A stretch of DNA of 64,000 nucleotides from JBBWZH01 sp035544115 (lineage in GTDB: Bacteria > Actinomycetota > Actinomycetes > Mycobacteriales > CADCTP01), in contig OY970235.1 of NCBI GenBank assembly GCA_963714145.1, positions 4,898,001-4,962,000 of the forward strand. Reading direction: 5' to 3'. The first letter of the stretch is position 1, and every line of letters starts with the position of its first letter. This document shows positions 41,271 to 50,401 of the stretch, piece after piece. The notes below the pieces were generated by a model. The model saw nothing but the letters and a program-made list of their open reading frames with translations. It had not been told where the DNA came from and did no database searches. The position numbers were made by a program, and so were the translations under genes.

Positions 41271-41608
41271 CCGCGCACGCGGCAACCGCGCGGCCGGCGC
41301 GGCGGCACCGGCTGGGGCCGGCGGCGGCGATCCCGCTCGGCGAGGGGCGGGCGTACGCGGTCGGCGACACCCAGGTCGCGGTGTTCCGGCTGCGGGGCGG
41401 GCGGCTGCACGCGGTCGGCGCCAGCTGCCCGCACGCCGGCGGGCCGCTCGCCGACGCCCAGACCGACGGCGCCGTGCTGGTCTGCCCGCTGCATCAGCAC
41501 GTGTTCGAGCTGGCCACCGGCTGCTCCCGGAGCGGGCAGCCGCCGGTCCCGGTCTACCCGGTCACCGTTGACGCCGCCGGCGAGCTGATCGTCCAAATCC
41601 CCGGCTAG
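41267..41608 (+). CDS. nirD: Nitrite reductase [NAD(P)H], small subunit (Rieske-type)
   Basis: Rieske-fold partner of NirB, 113 residues. The blocks GEGRAYAVGDTQVAVFRLRGG and SCPHAGGPLADAQ...CPLHQHVFELATG carry C-x-H and C-x2-H ligands (SCPH and CPLH), so a [2Fe-2S] cluster is likely, unlike many NirD proteins which lack it. ATG overlaps the nirB stop. Last gene of the nitrate operon. Confidence 0.93.
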   Translation: MTAHAATARPARRHRLGPAAAIPLGEGRAYAVGDTQVAVFRLRGGRLHAVGASCPHAGGPLADAQTDGAVLVCPLHQHVFELATGCSRSGQPPVPVYPVTVDAAGELIVQIPG

Positions 41609-41711
41609 CGGTCGCGGCCGGGGCGGCGGCCGGCGCCGGCGGGCGGTGGAACCAGCCGGCCGGGTACGGTGGCCGTTCGGCCGGACGGCCCGGCCGGGCT
41701 GGGGGTGGCCG

Positions 41712-42866
41712 GTGCTGGAACTGACGACGGCGGACGCGCTACGCCTGCGGATGGCCAGCCTGCTGCTGACCGACCGGGACTGGATCGGCGCCGCGGGCGC
41801 TCCGGACGGGATCACCGCCCGGCCGAAGGACGTGGCCGGCGTGGTGACCTGGTTCGGCGCGATGCAGGCGCAGGACCTGGGCAGCGGGCTCTGGTCGCTC
41901 GGCGCCCGGCTGCCCGCGCTCACGCTGGCCGACGTGCAGGCCGCGCTGGAGCGCCGGGAGGCGCTGCGAACCTGGCCGATGCGCGGGACAGTGCACCTCA
42001 TCCCGCCCCAGGACGCGCACTGGATGCTCGAGCTGATGGGCGGGAAGGCACTGGCGGGCGCGGCCAAGCGGCGCGAGTACCTCGGGCTGACCGAGAAGAT
42101 GGCCGACAAGGCGGTGGACGCGCTCGGCACCGCGCTGGCCGACGGGGGCCGGATGACGCGGGCAGAGTGCGTCGCGGCGATGAGCGCGGCCGGTGTCGAC
42201 GCGGCGGGGCAGCTCGCGTACCACCTGCTCTGGTACGCCAGCCAGCGCGGGGTCACCTGCATCGCCCCGAACCGGGGCACCGAGCAGACCTTCGCGCTGC
42301 TGGACGACTGGGCGCCCGACCCGCACCGACCCGGTCCGGACGAGGCGCTGGCCACGATCGTGCTGCGCTACTTCCGCAGCCACGGCCCCACCACCCGCAA
42401 GGACTTCGCCGGTTGGACCGGGCTCGGAATGACCGATGCCAAGCGCGGCCTGGCCGCCGCGGGCGACGCGCTGACCTCGGTCACCGTCGACGGGCAGGAG
42501 ATGCACCTCGACCCGGCGCTGCTGGACGGCGGCGGGCCGGCGCCCGGCATCAGGCACGACGCGGACGGCGTCCGGGCGCTGCCCGGGTTCGACGAGTACC
42601 TGCTCGGCTACAAGGACCGCTCGCTGATGGTCGACGAGGCGCACCAGCAGGCGATCATCCCGGGCGGCAACGGGGTCTTCCAGCCGACCCTGGTCCGGTC
42701 CGGCCGGGTCATCGGCACCTGGAAGCGGACCGCGACCAAGAAGCAGGTGACGGTCGACATCAAGCCGCTGGCCAAGCTCCGCGCCGCCGACAAGTCCACA
42801 GTGGACAAGTCATTCGAGCCGTACGCGCGCTTCCTCGACCTACCCGTCCGCACCCGTTGGCCGTGA
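41712..42866 (+). CDS. Winged-helix protein of the AlkZ/YcaQ family (HTH_42), possible DNA glycosylase
   Basis: Protein of 384 residues with the HTH_42 (PF06224) pattern: FGAMQAQDLGSGLWSLGAR, RTWPMRGTVHLIPPQDAHWML, and a C-terminal GFDEYLLGYKDRS. In AlkZ and related proteins a Gln-x-Gln motif in this first block is catalytic for opening DNA crosslinks; here Q52-A-Q54 fits. The role as a base-excision DNA glycosylase is inferred from this motif. GTG 41712 is chosen because LELTTADALRLR is the usual N-terminus. Single gene between nirD and a terminator. Confidence 0.85.
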   Translation: MLELTTADALRLRMASLLLTDRDWIGAAGAPDGITARPKDVAGVVTWFGAMQAQDLGSGLWSLGARLPALTLADVQAALERREALRTWPMRGTVHLIPPQDAHWMLELMGGKALAGAAKRREYLGLTEKMADKAVDALGTALADGGRMTRAECVAAMSAAGVDAAGQLAYHLLWYASQRGVTCIAPNRGTEQTFALLDDWAPDPHRPGPDEALATIVLRYFRSHGPTTRKDFAGWTGLGMTDAKRGLAAAGDALTSVTVDGQEMHLDPALLDGGGPAPGIRHDADGVRALPGFDEYLLGYKDRSLMVDEAHQQAIIPGGNGVFQPTLVRSGRVIGTWKRTATKKQVTVDIKPLAKLRAADKSTVDKSFEPYARFLDLPVRTRWP

Positions 42867-42871
42867 CGCCC

Positions 42872-42900
42872 CCGGCCCGGCCGGCGCGGAGCCGGGCCGG
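42872..42900. terminator. Hairpin terminator between convergent genes
   Basis: Stem of 10 bp (CCGGCCCGGC at 42872-42881, complement at 42891-42900) with a 9-base loop, 6 bases after the AlkZ-like stop and 31 bases before the arabinofuranosidase stop on the other strand. Confidence 0.6.
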
Positions 42901-42930
42901 CGCGCCGGGGCCGCCGGGGCCGGCCGGGGC

Positions 42931-44475
42931 TCAGCCGGGTGGGCTGAGGCGGAGCAGGTTCCAGGACAGTGGCGGCAGCACGGTCCGCAGCCGGCCGGCA
43001 TCGATGGTCCGGTCGGCCAGCCGGCGCGGGCTGACCCGGTCCGGCTCGGCCGCGGTGTTGATCGCGTCCGGGTCGTCGTCGGCGAGGGCGAGATGGGTGG
43101 CCACCGCGAGCCCGGGCAGCCCGCGGAGGTCCACGTCCAGGGTGAGCGGCTCGTGCTGGTGCCGGTTCACCGCGAACAGCCTCAGTTCACCGGACTCACC
43201 GGACTCACCGGGTCCGCCGGGTTCGTCGGCGAGCACGGCGACCGCGTCCAGCAACGGGACGTCGCCGTGCTCGGCGGTCTCGTGCCGGTCGCTGGTCGGC
43301 TCCAGCCGCAGCACCGTGCCGCGGCCGTACCGGGAGGTGAGCGCGAACGGGTGATAGCTGGCCTGCCGCCAGGCCGGGCCGCCCGGCGCGGTCATGATCG
43401 GCCCGATCACGTTGACCAGCTGGGCCAGGCAGCCGATCTTCACCCGGTCGGCGTGCCGGAGCAGCGTGATCAGCAGGCTGCCGACCACGACCGCGTCGGT
43501 GACCGAGTAGACGTCCTCGAGCAGCCGCGGCGCCACCGCCCAGTCCCGCTCGGACTGCTCCTCGGCCGCCTGGAACCTGCTCAGGTACCAGACATTCCAC
43601 TCATCGAACGAGATGCCCAGCCGCTTGCGGTGCCGCCCGGCCGCCCGGACGTGGTCAGCCGTGGCGACGACCTCCTCGATCGCCTGGTCCATCTCCACCG
43701 CGCAGGCCAGGAAGCTGTCCCGGTCGGCGCCGTGCTGTTCGAAGTACGCGTGCATGGAGACGTAGTCCACCGCGTCGTACGCCTCGGCCAGCACGGTCGC
43801 CTCCCAGCTGGCGAACGTCGGCATCCGGCGGTGCGAGCTGCCGCAGGCGACCAGTTCGATGCCCGGGTCGACCAGCCGCATCACCCGGGCCGTCTCGGCC
43901 GCCAGCCGGCCGTACTCGGCCGCGGTCTGGTGCCCGATCTGCCAGGGGCCGTCCATCTCGTTGCCGAGGCACCAGACCTTGACCCCGTGCGGCTGCGGGC
44001 TGCCGTTGGCCCGGCGCAGGTCCGACCAGTAGGTGCCGCCGGGGTGGTTGCAGTATTCGACCAGGTTGCGCGCCGCGTCGATGCCGCGGGTGCCCAGGTT
44101 GATCGCCAGCAGCGGGTCGGCGCCGACGCTGCCGGCCCACTTGACGAACTCGTCGGTGCCGACCTGGTTGGTCTCGATCGAGCGCCAGGCCAGCTCCAGC
44201 CGCCTCGGCCGCTGCCCGACCGGGCCGACGCCGTCCTCCCAGTTGTAGCCGGAGACGAAGTTCCCGCCGGGATAGCGGATTATCGGCACTCCGAGCTCGC
44301 GGACCAGATCGGCCACGTCCTGCCGGAAGCCGTCCTTGTCGGCGGTCTCGTGGTCGGGCTCGTGCAGTCCGGTGTAGACACACCGGCCCAGATGCTCCAC
44401 AAAGGACCCGTACAGCCGCGGGTCGACCGGGCCGATCCGGAACGCGGAGTCGATGGTGAGGCTGGCCGCCGGCAC
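42931..44475 (-). CDS. Alpha-L-arabinofuranosidase, GH51
   Basis: Glycoside hydrolase family 51 enzyme of 514 residues that removes arabinose from plant polysaccharides or oligosaccharides. No signal peptide, so it acts inside the cell on imported oligomers. Typical blocks: RLYGSFVEHLGRCVYTGL, IIRYPGGNFVSGYNWEDGVGP, the acid/base Glu in WCLGNEMDGPWQIGH (near 171) and the nucleophile Glu in ISFDEWNVWY (near 290). GTG 44475 lies 8 bases after the stop of the permease gene, so it is the last gene of the ABC transporter operon. Confidence 0.95.
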   Translation of the reverse strand: MPAASLTIDSAFRIGPVDPRLYGSFVEHLGRCVYTGLHEPDHETADKDGFRQDVADLVRELGVPIIRYPGGNFVSGYNWEDGVGPVGQRPRRLELAWRSIETNQVGTDEFVKWAGSVGADPLLAINLGTRGIDAARNLVEYCNHPGGTYWSDLRRANGSPQPHGVKVWCLGNEMDGPWQIGHQTAAEYGRLAAETARVMRLVDPGIELVACGSSHRRMPTFASWEATVLAEAYDAVDYVSMHAYFEQHGADRDSFLACAVEMDQAIEEVVATADHVRAAGRHRKRLGISFDEWNVWYLSRFQAAEEQSERDWAVAPRLLEDVYSVTDAVVVGSLLITLLRHADRVKIGCLAQLVNVIGPIMTAPGGPAWRQASYHPFALTSRYGRGTVLRLEPTSDRHETAEHGDVPLLDAVAVLADEPGGPGESGESGELRLFAVNRHQHEPLTLDVDLRGLPGLAVATHLALADDDPDAINTAAEPDRVSPRRLADRTIDAGRLRTVLPPLSWNLLRLSPPG

Positions 44476-44483
44476 CCGGCGCC

Positions 44484-45365
44484 TCAGCCCTTGAGCCCGG
44501 TGCCGGCGATGCCTTCCACGATGTTCCGCTGGAACAGCAGGAACACCGCGATCAGCGGCAGCGCGCCGAGGATCGCGGTGGCCATCGTGTCGGCGTAGCG
44601 GATGCCGAACGCGCCCTGCACGGTGGCCAGCCCGACCGGGATCGTCATCAGGTCCGGGTTGGTCAGCACCAGCAGCGGCCAGAGCAGGTTGTTCCAGCTG
44701 GTGACGAATATGAAGATGGTGACCGCGGCGACCGCCGGCCGGCTCAGCGGCATGATCACCTGCCGGTAGATCCGCAGCGAGCTGGCCCCGTCGATGCGGG
44801 CGGCCTCGTCCAGGTCCTTGGGCAGCCCGTCGAAGAACTGCTTGAACACGAACACCGCGACCGCGGTGGGCACCTGCGGCAGGAACACCGCGTAGAACGT
44901 GTTCAGCAGGTGCACCGAGCCGAACTCGCGGAACTGCGGCACGATCAGCACCTGGCCGGGGATCATGATGCCGGCCAGGATGAACCAGAACACCCAGTTC
45001 TTGAACCGGAACCGCATCCGGGACAGGGCGTACGCGGCCAGGCTCGCGGTGACCACGGTGAACGCCGCGGCCAGCGCCGAGGTGATGAAGCTGGCGCCGT
45101 ACCACTTGAGCATGTCCGTGTCGCGCAGCGCGTTGGTGAACGCGCTGAAGGTCGGATTGCTGATCAGCCAGGTGGACTTGGTGGTCTCCGCGTTCGGCTT
45201 CAGCGCGGTGTCGGCGGCCCAGGCCAGCGGCACCAGCCAGAGCAGCGCGCAGGCGATCAGCACGCCGACGCAGATCCGGTTGAACAGGCTGGTCCGCCAG
45301 TCCAGTTGGGCCGGGGTCACACCGGCCGCACCGGCGCGGGCCGGCGCCAGGGTCGCGCTCGCCAC
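44484..45365 (-). CDS. Carbohydrate ABC transporter permease (MalG type)
   Basis: Inner membrane permease of 293 residues with about six helices. The EAA loop is EAARIDGASSLRIYRQVIMPLSRPA, and the C-terminal part ends in a typical LLFQRNIVEGIAGTGLKG. With the preceding permease it forms the channel of a CUT1 sugar importer, probably for arabino-oligosaccharides given the GH51 gene behind it. GTG 45365 starts 2 bases after the stop of the first permease. No ATPase gene is here; such importers often share a common MsiK-type ATPase. Confidence 0.93.
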   Translation of the reverse strand: MASATLAPARAGAAGVTPAQLDWRTSLFNRICVGVLIACALLWLVPLAWAADTALKPNAETTKSTWLISNPTFSAFTNALRDTDMLKWYGASFITSALAAAFTVVTASLAAYALSRMRFRFKNWVFWFILAGIMIPGQVLIVPQFREFGSVHLLNTFYAVFLPQVPTAVAVFVFKQFFDGLPKDLDEAARIDGASSLRIYRQVIMPLSRPAVAAVTIFIFVTSWNNLLWPLLVLTNPDLMTIPVGLATVQGAFGIRYADTMATAILGALPLIAVFLLFQRNIVEGIAGTGLKG

Positions 45366-45367
45366 CG

Positions 45368-46309
45368 TCAGACCTCCCTCTCCTGCCGGCGTACCAGCAT
45401 GAACCAGCCGGCCGACACGGCCAGCACGACGACGAAGAACAGCATCGAGATCGCCGCGGCGTAGCCGGTCCGGAAGTTGGTGAAGCCCTCGTCGTAGACT
45501 AGCTGCAGGATCGAGCGGGTCTTGAAGTTCGGGCCGCCCAACGTGATCAGGTACATCTGGTCGAACACCTTCAGCGACGCGATCACCTGCAGCACCGCCA
45601 CCAGCGTGGTGGTCCGGCCCAGCAGCGGCACGGTGATCGTCCTGATCTGCTGCCAGGGGGTGGCGCCGTCGATCGCGGCGGCCTCGTACAGCTCGCGCGG
45701 GATGTCCTGCAGGCCGGCGAGATACAGGACGAAGTTGAAGCCGAGCGTCCACCAGACCGTGGTGATCGCCAGCGAGATCATCGCGAAGTTCTCGCTACCC
45801 AGCCAGTTCGGCGCGGTCAGGCCGACCTTGCCGAGCGCGGTGTCGAGCAGGCCGAGCCCCGGCGTGTAGAGCCAGATCCAGATCAGCGCCACCACCGCGG
45901 ACGGCAGGATGTACGGCGCGAAGAAGGCGAACCGGAAGAACCAGCGGCCGAACCCGACCCGGTCGGCCAGCAGCGCGAACCCCAGCGCCAGCACGACCAG
46001 CGGCGGCGTGGTCAGGATCGTGAACCAGAGCGTGTGCCAGAGCGAGGACCAGAAGTCCGCGCTGCGCAGCGCTTCGCTGTAGTTGGACAGCCCGGCGAAG
46101 CCGTTCAGCCCGGGCTTCACCAGGCTGGTGTGGAAGAAGCTCATCAGCAGGCCGTACAGCGCCGGGCCGATCACGAACAGCAGGTACAGCAGCACGAACG
46201 GGGCGAGGAAGCCGAGCGCCGGCCGGCTCTCGTCGCTGACCCGGCGGGTGCCCGCGGCCACCCGCCGGGGGGCGTCGGTGCGGGCCCGCGGGATGGCTTC
46301 AGTGGACAC
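45368..46309 (-). CDS. Carbohydrate ABC transporter permease (MalF type)
   Basis: Inner membrane permease of 313 residues. N-terminal basic stretch, then helix GFLAPFVLLYLLFVIGPALYG. The EAA loop is ELYEAAAIDGATPWQQIRTITVPLLG. Partner of the MalG-type permease directly behind it. It follows the solute-binding protein gene by 54 bases in one operon. Confidence 0.93.
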   Translation of the reverse strand: MSTEAIPRARTDAPRRVAAGTRRVSDESRPALGFLAPFVLLYLLFVIGPALYGLLMSFFHTSLVKPGLNGFAGLSNYSEALRSADFWSSLWHTLWFTILTTPPLVVLALGFALLADRVGFGRWFFRFAFFAPYILPSAVVALIWIWLYTPGLGLLDTALGKVGLTAPNWLGSENFAMISLAITTVWWTLGFNFVLYLAGLQDIPRELYEAAAIDGATPWQQIRTITVPLLGRTTTLVAVLQVIASLKVFDQMYLITLGGPNFKTRSILQLVYDEGFTNFRTGYAAAISMLFFVVVLAVSAGWFMLVRRQEREV

Positions 46310-46363
46310 GGTCGACCTCCGGGGACTCGTCGGCCTGGCGCGCTCGGGTGTGCTCGGGGTGTG

Positions 46364-47733
46364 CTAGATCGGTGTCGCGGTCGCGGCGAGGTTGCCCAGC
46401 TTGGTGCGGATCTGGCGCAGCGCGGTGGCCGGCGTCGACTGTCCGGAAAGGACACTGCCGATCGCGGCGCCGGTGACGATCTCGAAGCCCGGAGCCGGAG
46501 CCGGAGTACCAGCCGTCCGGGTCGTAGACGGCGGCATCCGCGGCGGCGGCGTAGTAGGACTGCGGCGTCATCTGCTTGTACTCGTCACTGTCCCGGAACG
46601 GCAGCCAGGACGGCACGTGCCCGCCCTCGGCCCAGGTCTTGCTCTGGTCCAACATGGACCGGATGAAGCCGAGCGAACGGTCCAGCTGGGCCGGGTCGGC
46701 GCCCGGCCGGCGCGGCAGCACCAGGGTGTGCGAGTCGGCCTGGCAGGCGTAGTTGCTGCCGCCGTACACGTTCGGGAACGGCGCCATCGAGAACGGCATC
46801 TTGGCCGTCTGGAACGTGGTGATCTCCCACTCGCCCTGGAACAGGAAACCGGCCTGGCCGTTCGCGAACGTCGCGATCGAGCCCTGGTAGTCGGCGGTCC
46901 GCGGGAACGTGCCGTCCTTCGTCAGGCCCTGCAACAGGTTGAGCACCTGGCTGGCCTTCGCGTCGTCCACCACCACCTCGCGGCCCTCATCCGCCAGCAT
47001 CTTCCCGCCGAGCTGTGCGTACAGCGACTGGAAGATCCGCCACGGGGTGGCGTTCTCGTTGATCACCGCGACCACCCCGCCGTAGCCGCCGGTGACCGCC
47101 TTGGCCTTGCGCATCGCGTCCGCGAACGCCGCCTCGCTGGTCGATCGGGCGGATCTTGTCCCCGTCCATCAGGCCGGCTTTCTGGCAGATCTCGGTGTTG
47201 TAGAACATGACGAACGGGTGCGTGTCGATGGGGATCGCGTACACCTTGCCGTCGACCAGGCCGGCGTCCCAGGTCTGCGGGTTGAACTTGTCCCGGGTGA
47301 GGCCGAACCGGTCCAGGTCGTCCGGGCGCAGTTCCTGCAGCAGGCCGCCGGCGACCAGGTTGCGCATCCGGGTCAGGTGGGCGACCGCGACGTCCGGCGG
47401 CTTGTCCCCGACCGTGGCCAGCGACAGCTTGGTGTAGTACGGGTTGCCCCAGGCGAACGTCGTCGCGACGAGCGTGACCGCCGGGTGCGACCGCTGGTAG
47501 CCGTCCAGCATCTGCTGCATCCGGACACCGTCGCCACCGCCGAACAGGTTCCAGAACTGCACCGTGCCCGGCTCCTCCCGGGACGCGGTCAGCCCGTTCA
47601 GCACCGGTACCGAGCAGCCGGTCAGGCTGGCCGCCCCGATGCCGACCCCGGCGGCGACCGCGCCGCGCAGCAGGCTCCGGCGGCTGATCGCGCTCCCGCC
47701 GGCCGATCGGACACTGCCTGGTTCACCGCGCAT
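46364..47733 (-). pseudogene. Sugar ABC transporter solute-binding lipoprotein, two frameshifts
   Basis: Extracellular solute-binding protein, about 455 residues after joining frames. The start has a twin-arginine-like ISRRSLLRG and lipobox LTGC, then FWNLFGGGDGVRMQQMLDGYQ and FLFQGEWEITTF, as in CUT1 binding proteins. The frame changes near 47145 (KIRPID to SEAAFADAMRKAK) and near 46497 (SGSGSG to FEIVTGAAIG), each by one extra base; the second is at a GGAGCC repeat. The joined frame ends properly at TAG 46364. ATG 47733 has GGGAGG 7 bases upstream. Either the importer is dead or the sequence has insertion errors; both permeases and GH51 are intact. Confidence 0.85.
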
Positions 47734-47992
47734 GGCCTGTCCTCCCACTGTGGACAGACGGGCCCCGGGCCCGGGGGGCGCCGGCGCGAGCAGCGAGGGC
47801 ACGGAGCCGGCGCACGGCGCTATGCCCCGGCTTGACAGGCTTACTGCCGGTACCGCCGGGCTGCGGAGACAAGTCCGATGTGAACGTTCTCAAGGCGCCC
47901 TCGGGCTGTCAAGACCTCGGTCGATCCGCTGGAACGGTCCAGAGTGGACGTTCCGGCCGCCACCACCCGGCAGCAGCGCCAGCACGCCCCTC
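47734..47992. other. Intergenic region upstream of the sugar transporter operon
   Basis: About 260 bp that should hold the promoter of the minus-strand sugar operon. A perfect GTCCA-gag-TGGAC palindrome lies at 47937-47949, 204 bases before the start codon. No gene is seen. Confidence 0.4.
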
Positions 47993-48767
47993 GCCGGTGA
48001 CGAGTTCCCCGCACCAGTGACGGGGTACGTCGCGCCGGTGACGGGTACCGCGCGCCGGTGACGGGTTCCCCGGGCCGGTGACGCCGCAGCGCCATCACCC
48101 GCAACCCCGAACCCATCACCGACCACCGCAAACCGACACCCGCCACCACAACCCGACACCAGTCCCCAGGCCCCGCGATGCCATCCGCCACAGCGCCCCC
48201 GCGCTGTCACCGCACGCGACGACGGTGACGAGTCTCCCCGCCAGTAACGAGTTCCCCGTACCGGTGACGGGTTCCCCGCGCCAGTGACGGGTACCCCGGG
48301 CCGGTGACGCCGCAGCGCCATCACCCACAACCCCGAACCCGTCACCGACCACCGCAAACCGGCACCCGCCACCACGACCCGACACCAGTCCTAGGCCCTG
48401 GCGATGCCACTCGCCGCGCGCAGCCACCGCACGCCCCGACGGTGACGGGTTCCCCGCGCCGGTGACGAGTTCCCCGGGCCGGTGACGCCGCAGCGCCATC
48501 ACCCGCGACCCCGAACCCGTCACCGACCACCGCAAACCGGCACCCGCCACCACGACCCGACACCAGTCCTAGGCCCTGGCGATGCCACTCGCCGCGCGCA
48601 GCCACCGCACGCCCCGACGGTGACGGGTTCCCCGCGCCGGTGACGGGTTCTCCGCGCCGGTGACGGGTTCTCCGGGCCGGTGACGCCGCAGCGCCATCAC
48701 CCGCGACCCCGAACCCATCACCGACCACCGCAAACCGACACCCGCGATCACAACCCGACACCAGTCC
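47993..48767. repeat. Nested repeat array: four 94-bp units with 20-bp sub-repeats
   Basis: Four copies of a 94-bp unit start at 48072, 48298, 48476 and 48674, each from GGGCCGGTGACGCCGCAGCG to the end ACACCAGTCC, with only a few substitutions. In front of each unit stand one to four copies of a 20-bp repeat, roughly GCCGGTGACGGGTTCCCCGC. The spacers B-C and C-D are nearly identical except for one extra 20-mer (periods 178 and 198). The 94-mer holds the reverse complement of the 20-mer core (GAACCCGTCACC), so large hairpins are possible. Open frames across the array are repeat artefacts, not genes. It is not a CRISPR: there are no unique spacers. Confidence 0.85.
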
Positions 48768-48860
48768 CGGGCCGGCCTCGTGCCGGGGGCGGTCCCGGCC
48801 GATCCGGCCAGCTGGCACCGCGTCGCGGCGGCTGGGCGCGCGGCGGGTTAGCGTGGACGC

Positions 48861-49136
48861 ATGTGCCGCAACATCACCGAACTGCGCGGGCTGCAGCCAC
48901 CGGCCACCGACGAGGAGATCGAGGCGGCCGCGCGGCAGTTCATCCGGAAGATCAGCGGGCTGCGGCAGCCGCCGCCCGACGTGGTCGAGGCGTACGAGGC
49001 GACGATCGCCGAGGTGACCGCCGCGACGCATCGACTGCTGGACGCGCTGCCGGCCCGGCGCCAGCCGCCGGCGACGGTCCCACCGCTGCGCCGCCCGGAG
49101 GTCCGGGCCCGGCTGGATCGCGCCGCCAAGCCCTGA
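48861..49136 (+). CDS. DUF2277 family protein
   Basis: Small protein of 91 residues, begins MCRNITELRGLQPPATDEEIEAAARQFIRK, the standard start of DUF2277 (PF10041), with a short helical middle part (TAATHRLLDALPARR). Function unknown; widespread in actinobacteria. It stands alone right after the repeat array. Confidence 0.88.
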   Translation: MCRNITELRGLQPPATDEEIEAAARQFIRKISGLRQPPPDVVEAYEATIAEVTAATHRLLDALPARRQPPATVPPLRRPEVRARLDRAAKP

Positions 49137-49414
49137 CCGCGCCGGCGCCGACGCCGACCCGGCTGCGCCGGCGCCGACCCGGCCGCGCCGCCCCGAGCGC
49201 CGCCCCGGTCGCCACTCCTGACCGCGACGCCCTATCCGCCGCCCAGCGCCGCCCACACAGCGTCGCCCACACAGCGTCACTGAAACGCGAGATCGGGCTG
49301 CGGCCCAGGGGGAAGCGGCGGCGCCCCGGCGGCCTGCCCCGGTTCGGGACAACGGTGACGAGATTCCACGACGAACGCCTCAACTGATTTACTGCCAACC
49401 GAGGAGGATCAGCT
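49137..49414. other. Intergenic region with a short tandem repeat
   Basis: About 280 bp without a convincing gene. It contains a tandem 14-mer CGCCCACACAGCGT (49250-49277, two copies). GGTGACGAGATTCC at about 49350 resembles the 20-bp repeat of the upstream array. The AGGAGG at 49402-49407 belongs to the small frame that follows. Confidence 0.5.
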
Positions 49415-49589
49415 ATGCGACGTTGAGTCGTGCACGGTGCCGGCCGTACCCGCGGCGGTCGCCGAACCGGGCGCCGCCCTCGACGGCCGGGCGCTGGACC
49501 TCGGGTACCACGGCCACCGCTGGGCCAGCGAGACAACCGGGTGGACAACCGCCGGCGGCTCGCCGGCCGGGAGGGGCGGCGCTGAGTGA
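49415..49589 (+). pseudogene. Possible small protein gene, frameshifted at its start
   Basis: ATG 49415 follows a perfect GAGGAGG ribosome site but reads only M-R-R before a stop. If one base (C 49418) is an insertion, the frame becomes MDVESCTVPAVPAAVAEPG and continues for 57 residues to TGA 49589 with G/C-rich third positions, including YHGHRWASETTGW. The same kind of one-base insertion explains other broken genes in this window. No family recognised. trpC starts 24 bases later. Confidence 0.35.
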
Positions 49590-49612
49590 GGCGCAGAGTA
49601 GGAGCGGACACA

Positions 49613-50401
49613 GTGAGCGTGCTCGAAGCGATCATCGACGGGGTCAAGCTCGACCTGGCCGACCGGATGGCGATGCTGCCGTTCGACCAGCTGCGGGCCG
49701 CGGCGGCCGCGACGCCGGCGGCGCTGGACGCGCTGGCCGCGCTGCGGCAGCCCGGCGTCGGCGTGATCGCCGAGGTGAAGCGGCGCAGCCCGTCCCGGGG
49801 CGCGCTGGCCGACATCGCCGAGCCGGCCGACCTGGCCGCCCGGTACGCCGCCGGCGGTGCGCTCGGGATCAGCGTGCTCACCGAGCAGCGCCGGTTCGGC
49901 GGCTCGCTGGCCGACCTGGACGCGGTCCGCGCCCGGGTGCCGGTGCCCCTGCTGCGCAAGGATTTCGTGGTCGGCCCGTACCAGGTGCACGAGGCCCGGC
50001 TGCACGGCGCCGACCTGGTGCTGCTGATCGTCGCCGGCCTGGCCCAGGAGGCGCTGGTGACCCTCGTCGGCGAGGTCGAGTCCCTCGGCATGACCGCCCT
50101 GGTCGAGACGCACACCGAGGAGGAGGCCGACCGCGCGGTGGCCGCCGGCGCCAGGGTGGTCGGCGTCAACGCCCGCGACCTGCACACCCTCGAGGTTGAT
50201 CGGAACGTATTCGCGCGCATCGCCCCCCGGCTGCCGGCCGATGTGATCACGATCGCGGAGTCCGGTGTACGCGGGCCGGACGACCTGCTCGCCTACGCCG
50301 CGGCCGGCGCCGATGCCGTGCTGGTGGGCGAGGGCCTGGTCACCAGCGCCGACCCGGAGTCCGCGGTGCGGGCGCTGGTGGCCGCCGGGCTCGCCAGCTA
50401 G
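49613..50401 (+). CDS. trpC: Indole-3-glycerol-phosphate synthase
   Basis: TIM-barrel enzyme of tryptophan synthesis, 262 residues. Motifs: VIAEVKRRSPSRG (phosphate/substrate Lys), ISVLTEQRRFGGS, LLRKDFVV (catalytic Lys), ALVETHTEEE, VGVNARDLHTLEVD and ITIAESGVRGPDDL. GTG 49613 has TAGGAG 8 bases upstream. No trpA, trpB or trpE gene is next to it here; the usual actinobacterial trp cluster may be elsewhere or this is a second copy. Its stop codon overlaps the stop of the convergent ArsR-type gene (shared ctag). Confidence 0.96.
   Translation: MSVLEAIIDGVKLDLADRMAMLPFDQLRAAAAATPAALDALAALRQPGVGVIAEVKRRSPSRGALADIAEPADLAARYAAGGALGISVLTEQRRFGGSLADLDAVRARVPVPLLRKDFVVGPYQVHEARLHGADLVLLIVAGLAQEALVTLVGEVESLGMTALVETHTEEEADRAVAAGARVVGVNARDLHTLEVDRNVFARIAPRLPADVITIAESGVRGPDDLLAYAAAGADAVLVGEGLVTSADPESAVRALVAAGLAS

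Noticed and set aside
47993..48767. CRISPR array
   Set aside because: Repeats are nested and the intervals between 94-bp units are themselves repeats, not unique spacers of constant length; no cas gene is present.
47890..49352. Several long open frames across the repeat array on the minus strand
   Set aside because: They exist only because the repeated GC-rich sequence lacks stops; the protein text merely mirrors the DNA repeat and no ribosome site fits.
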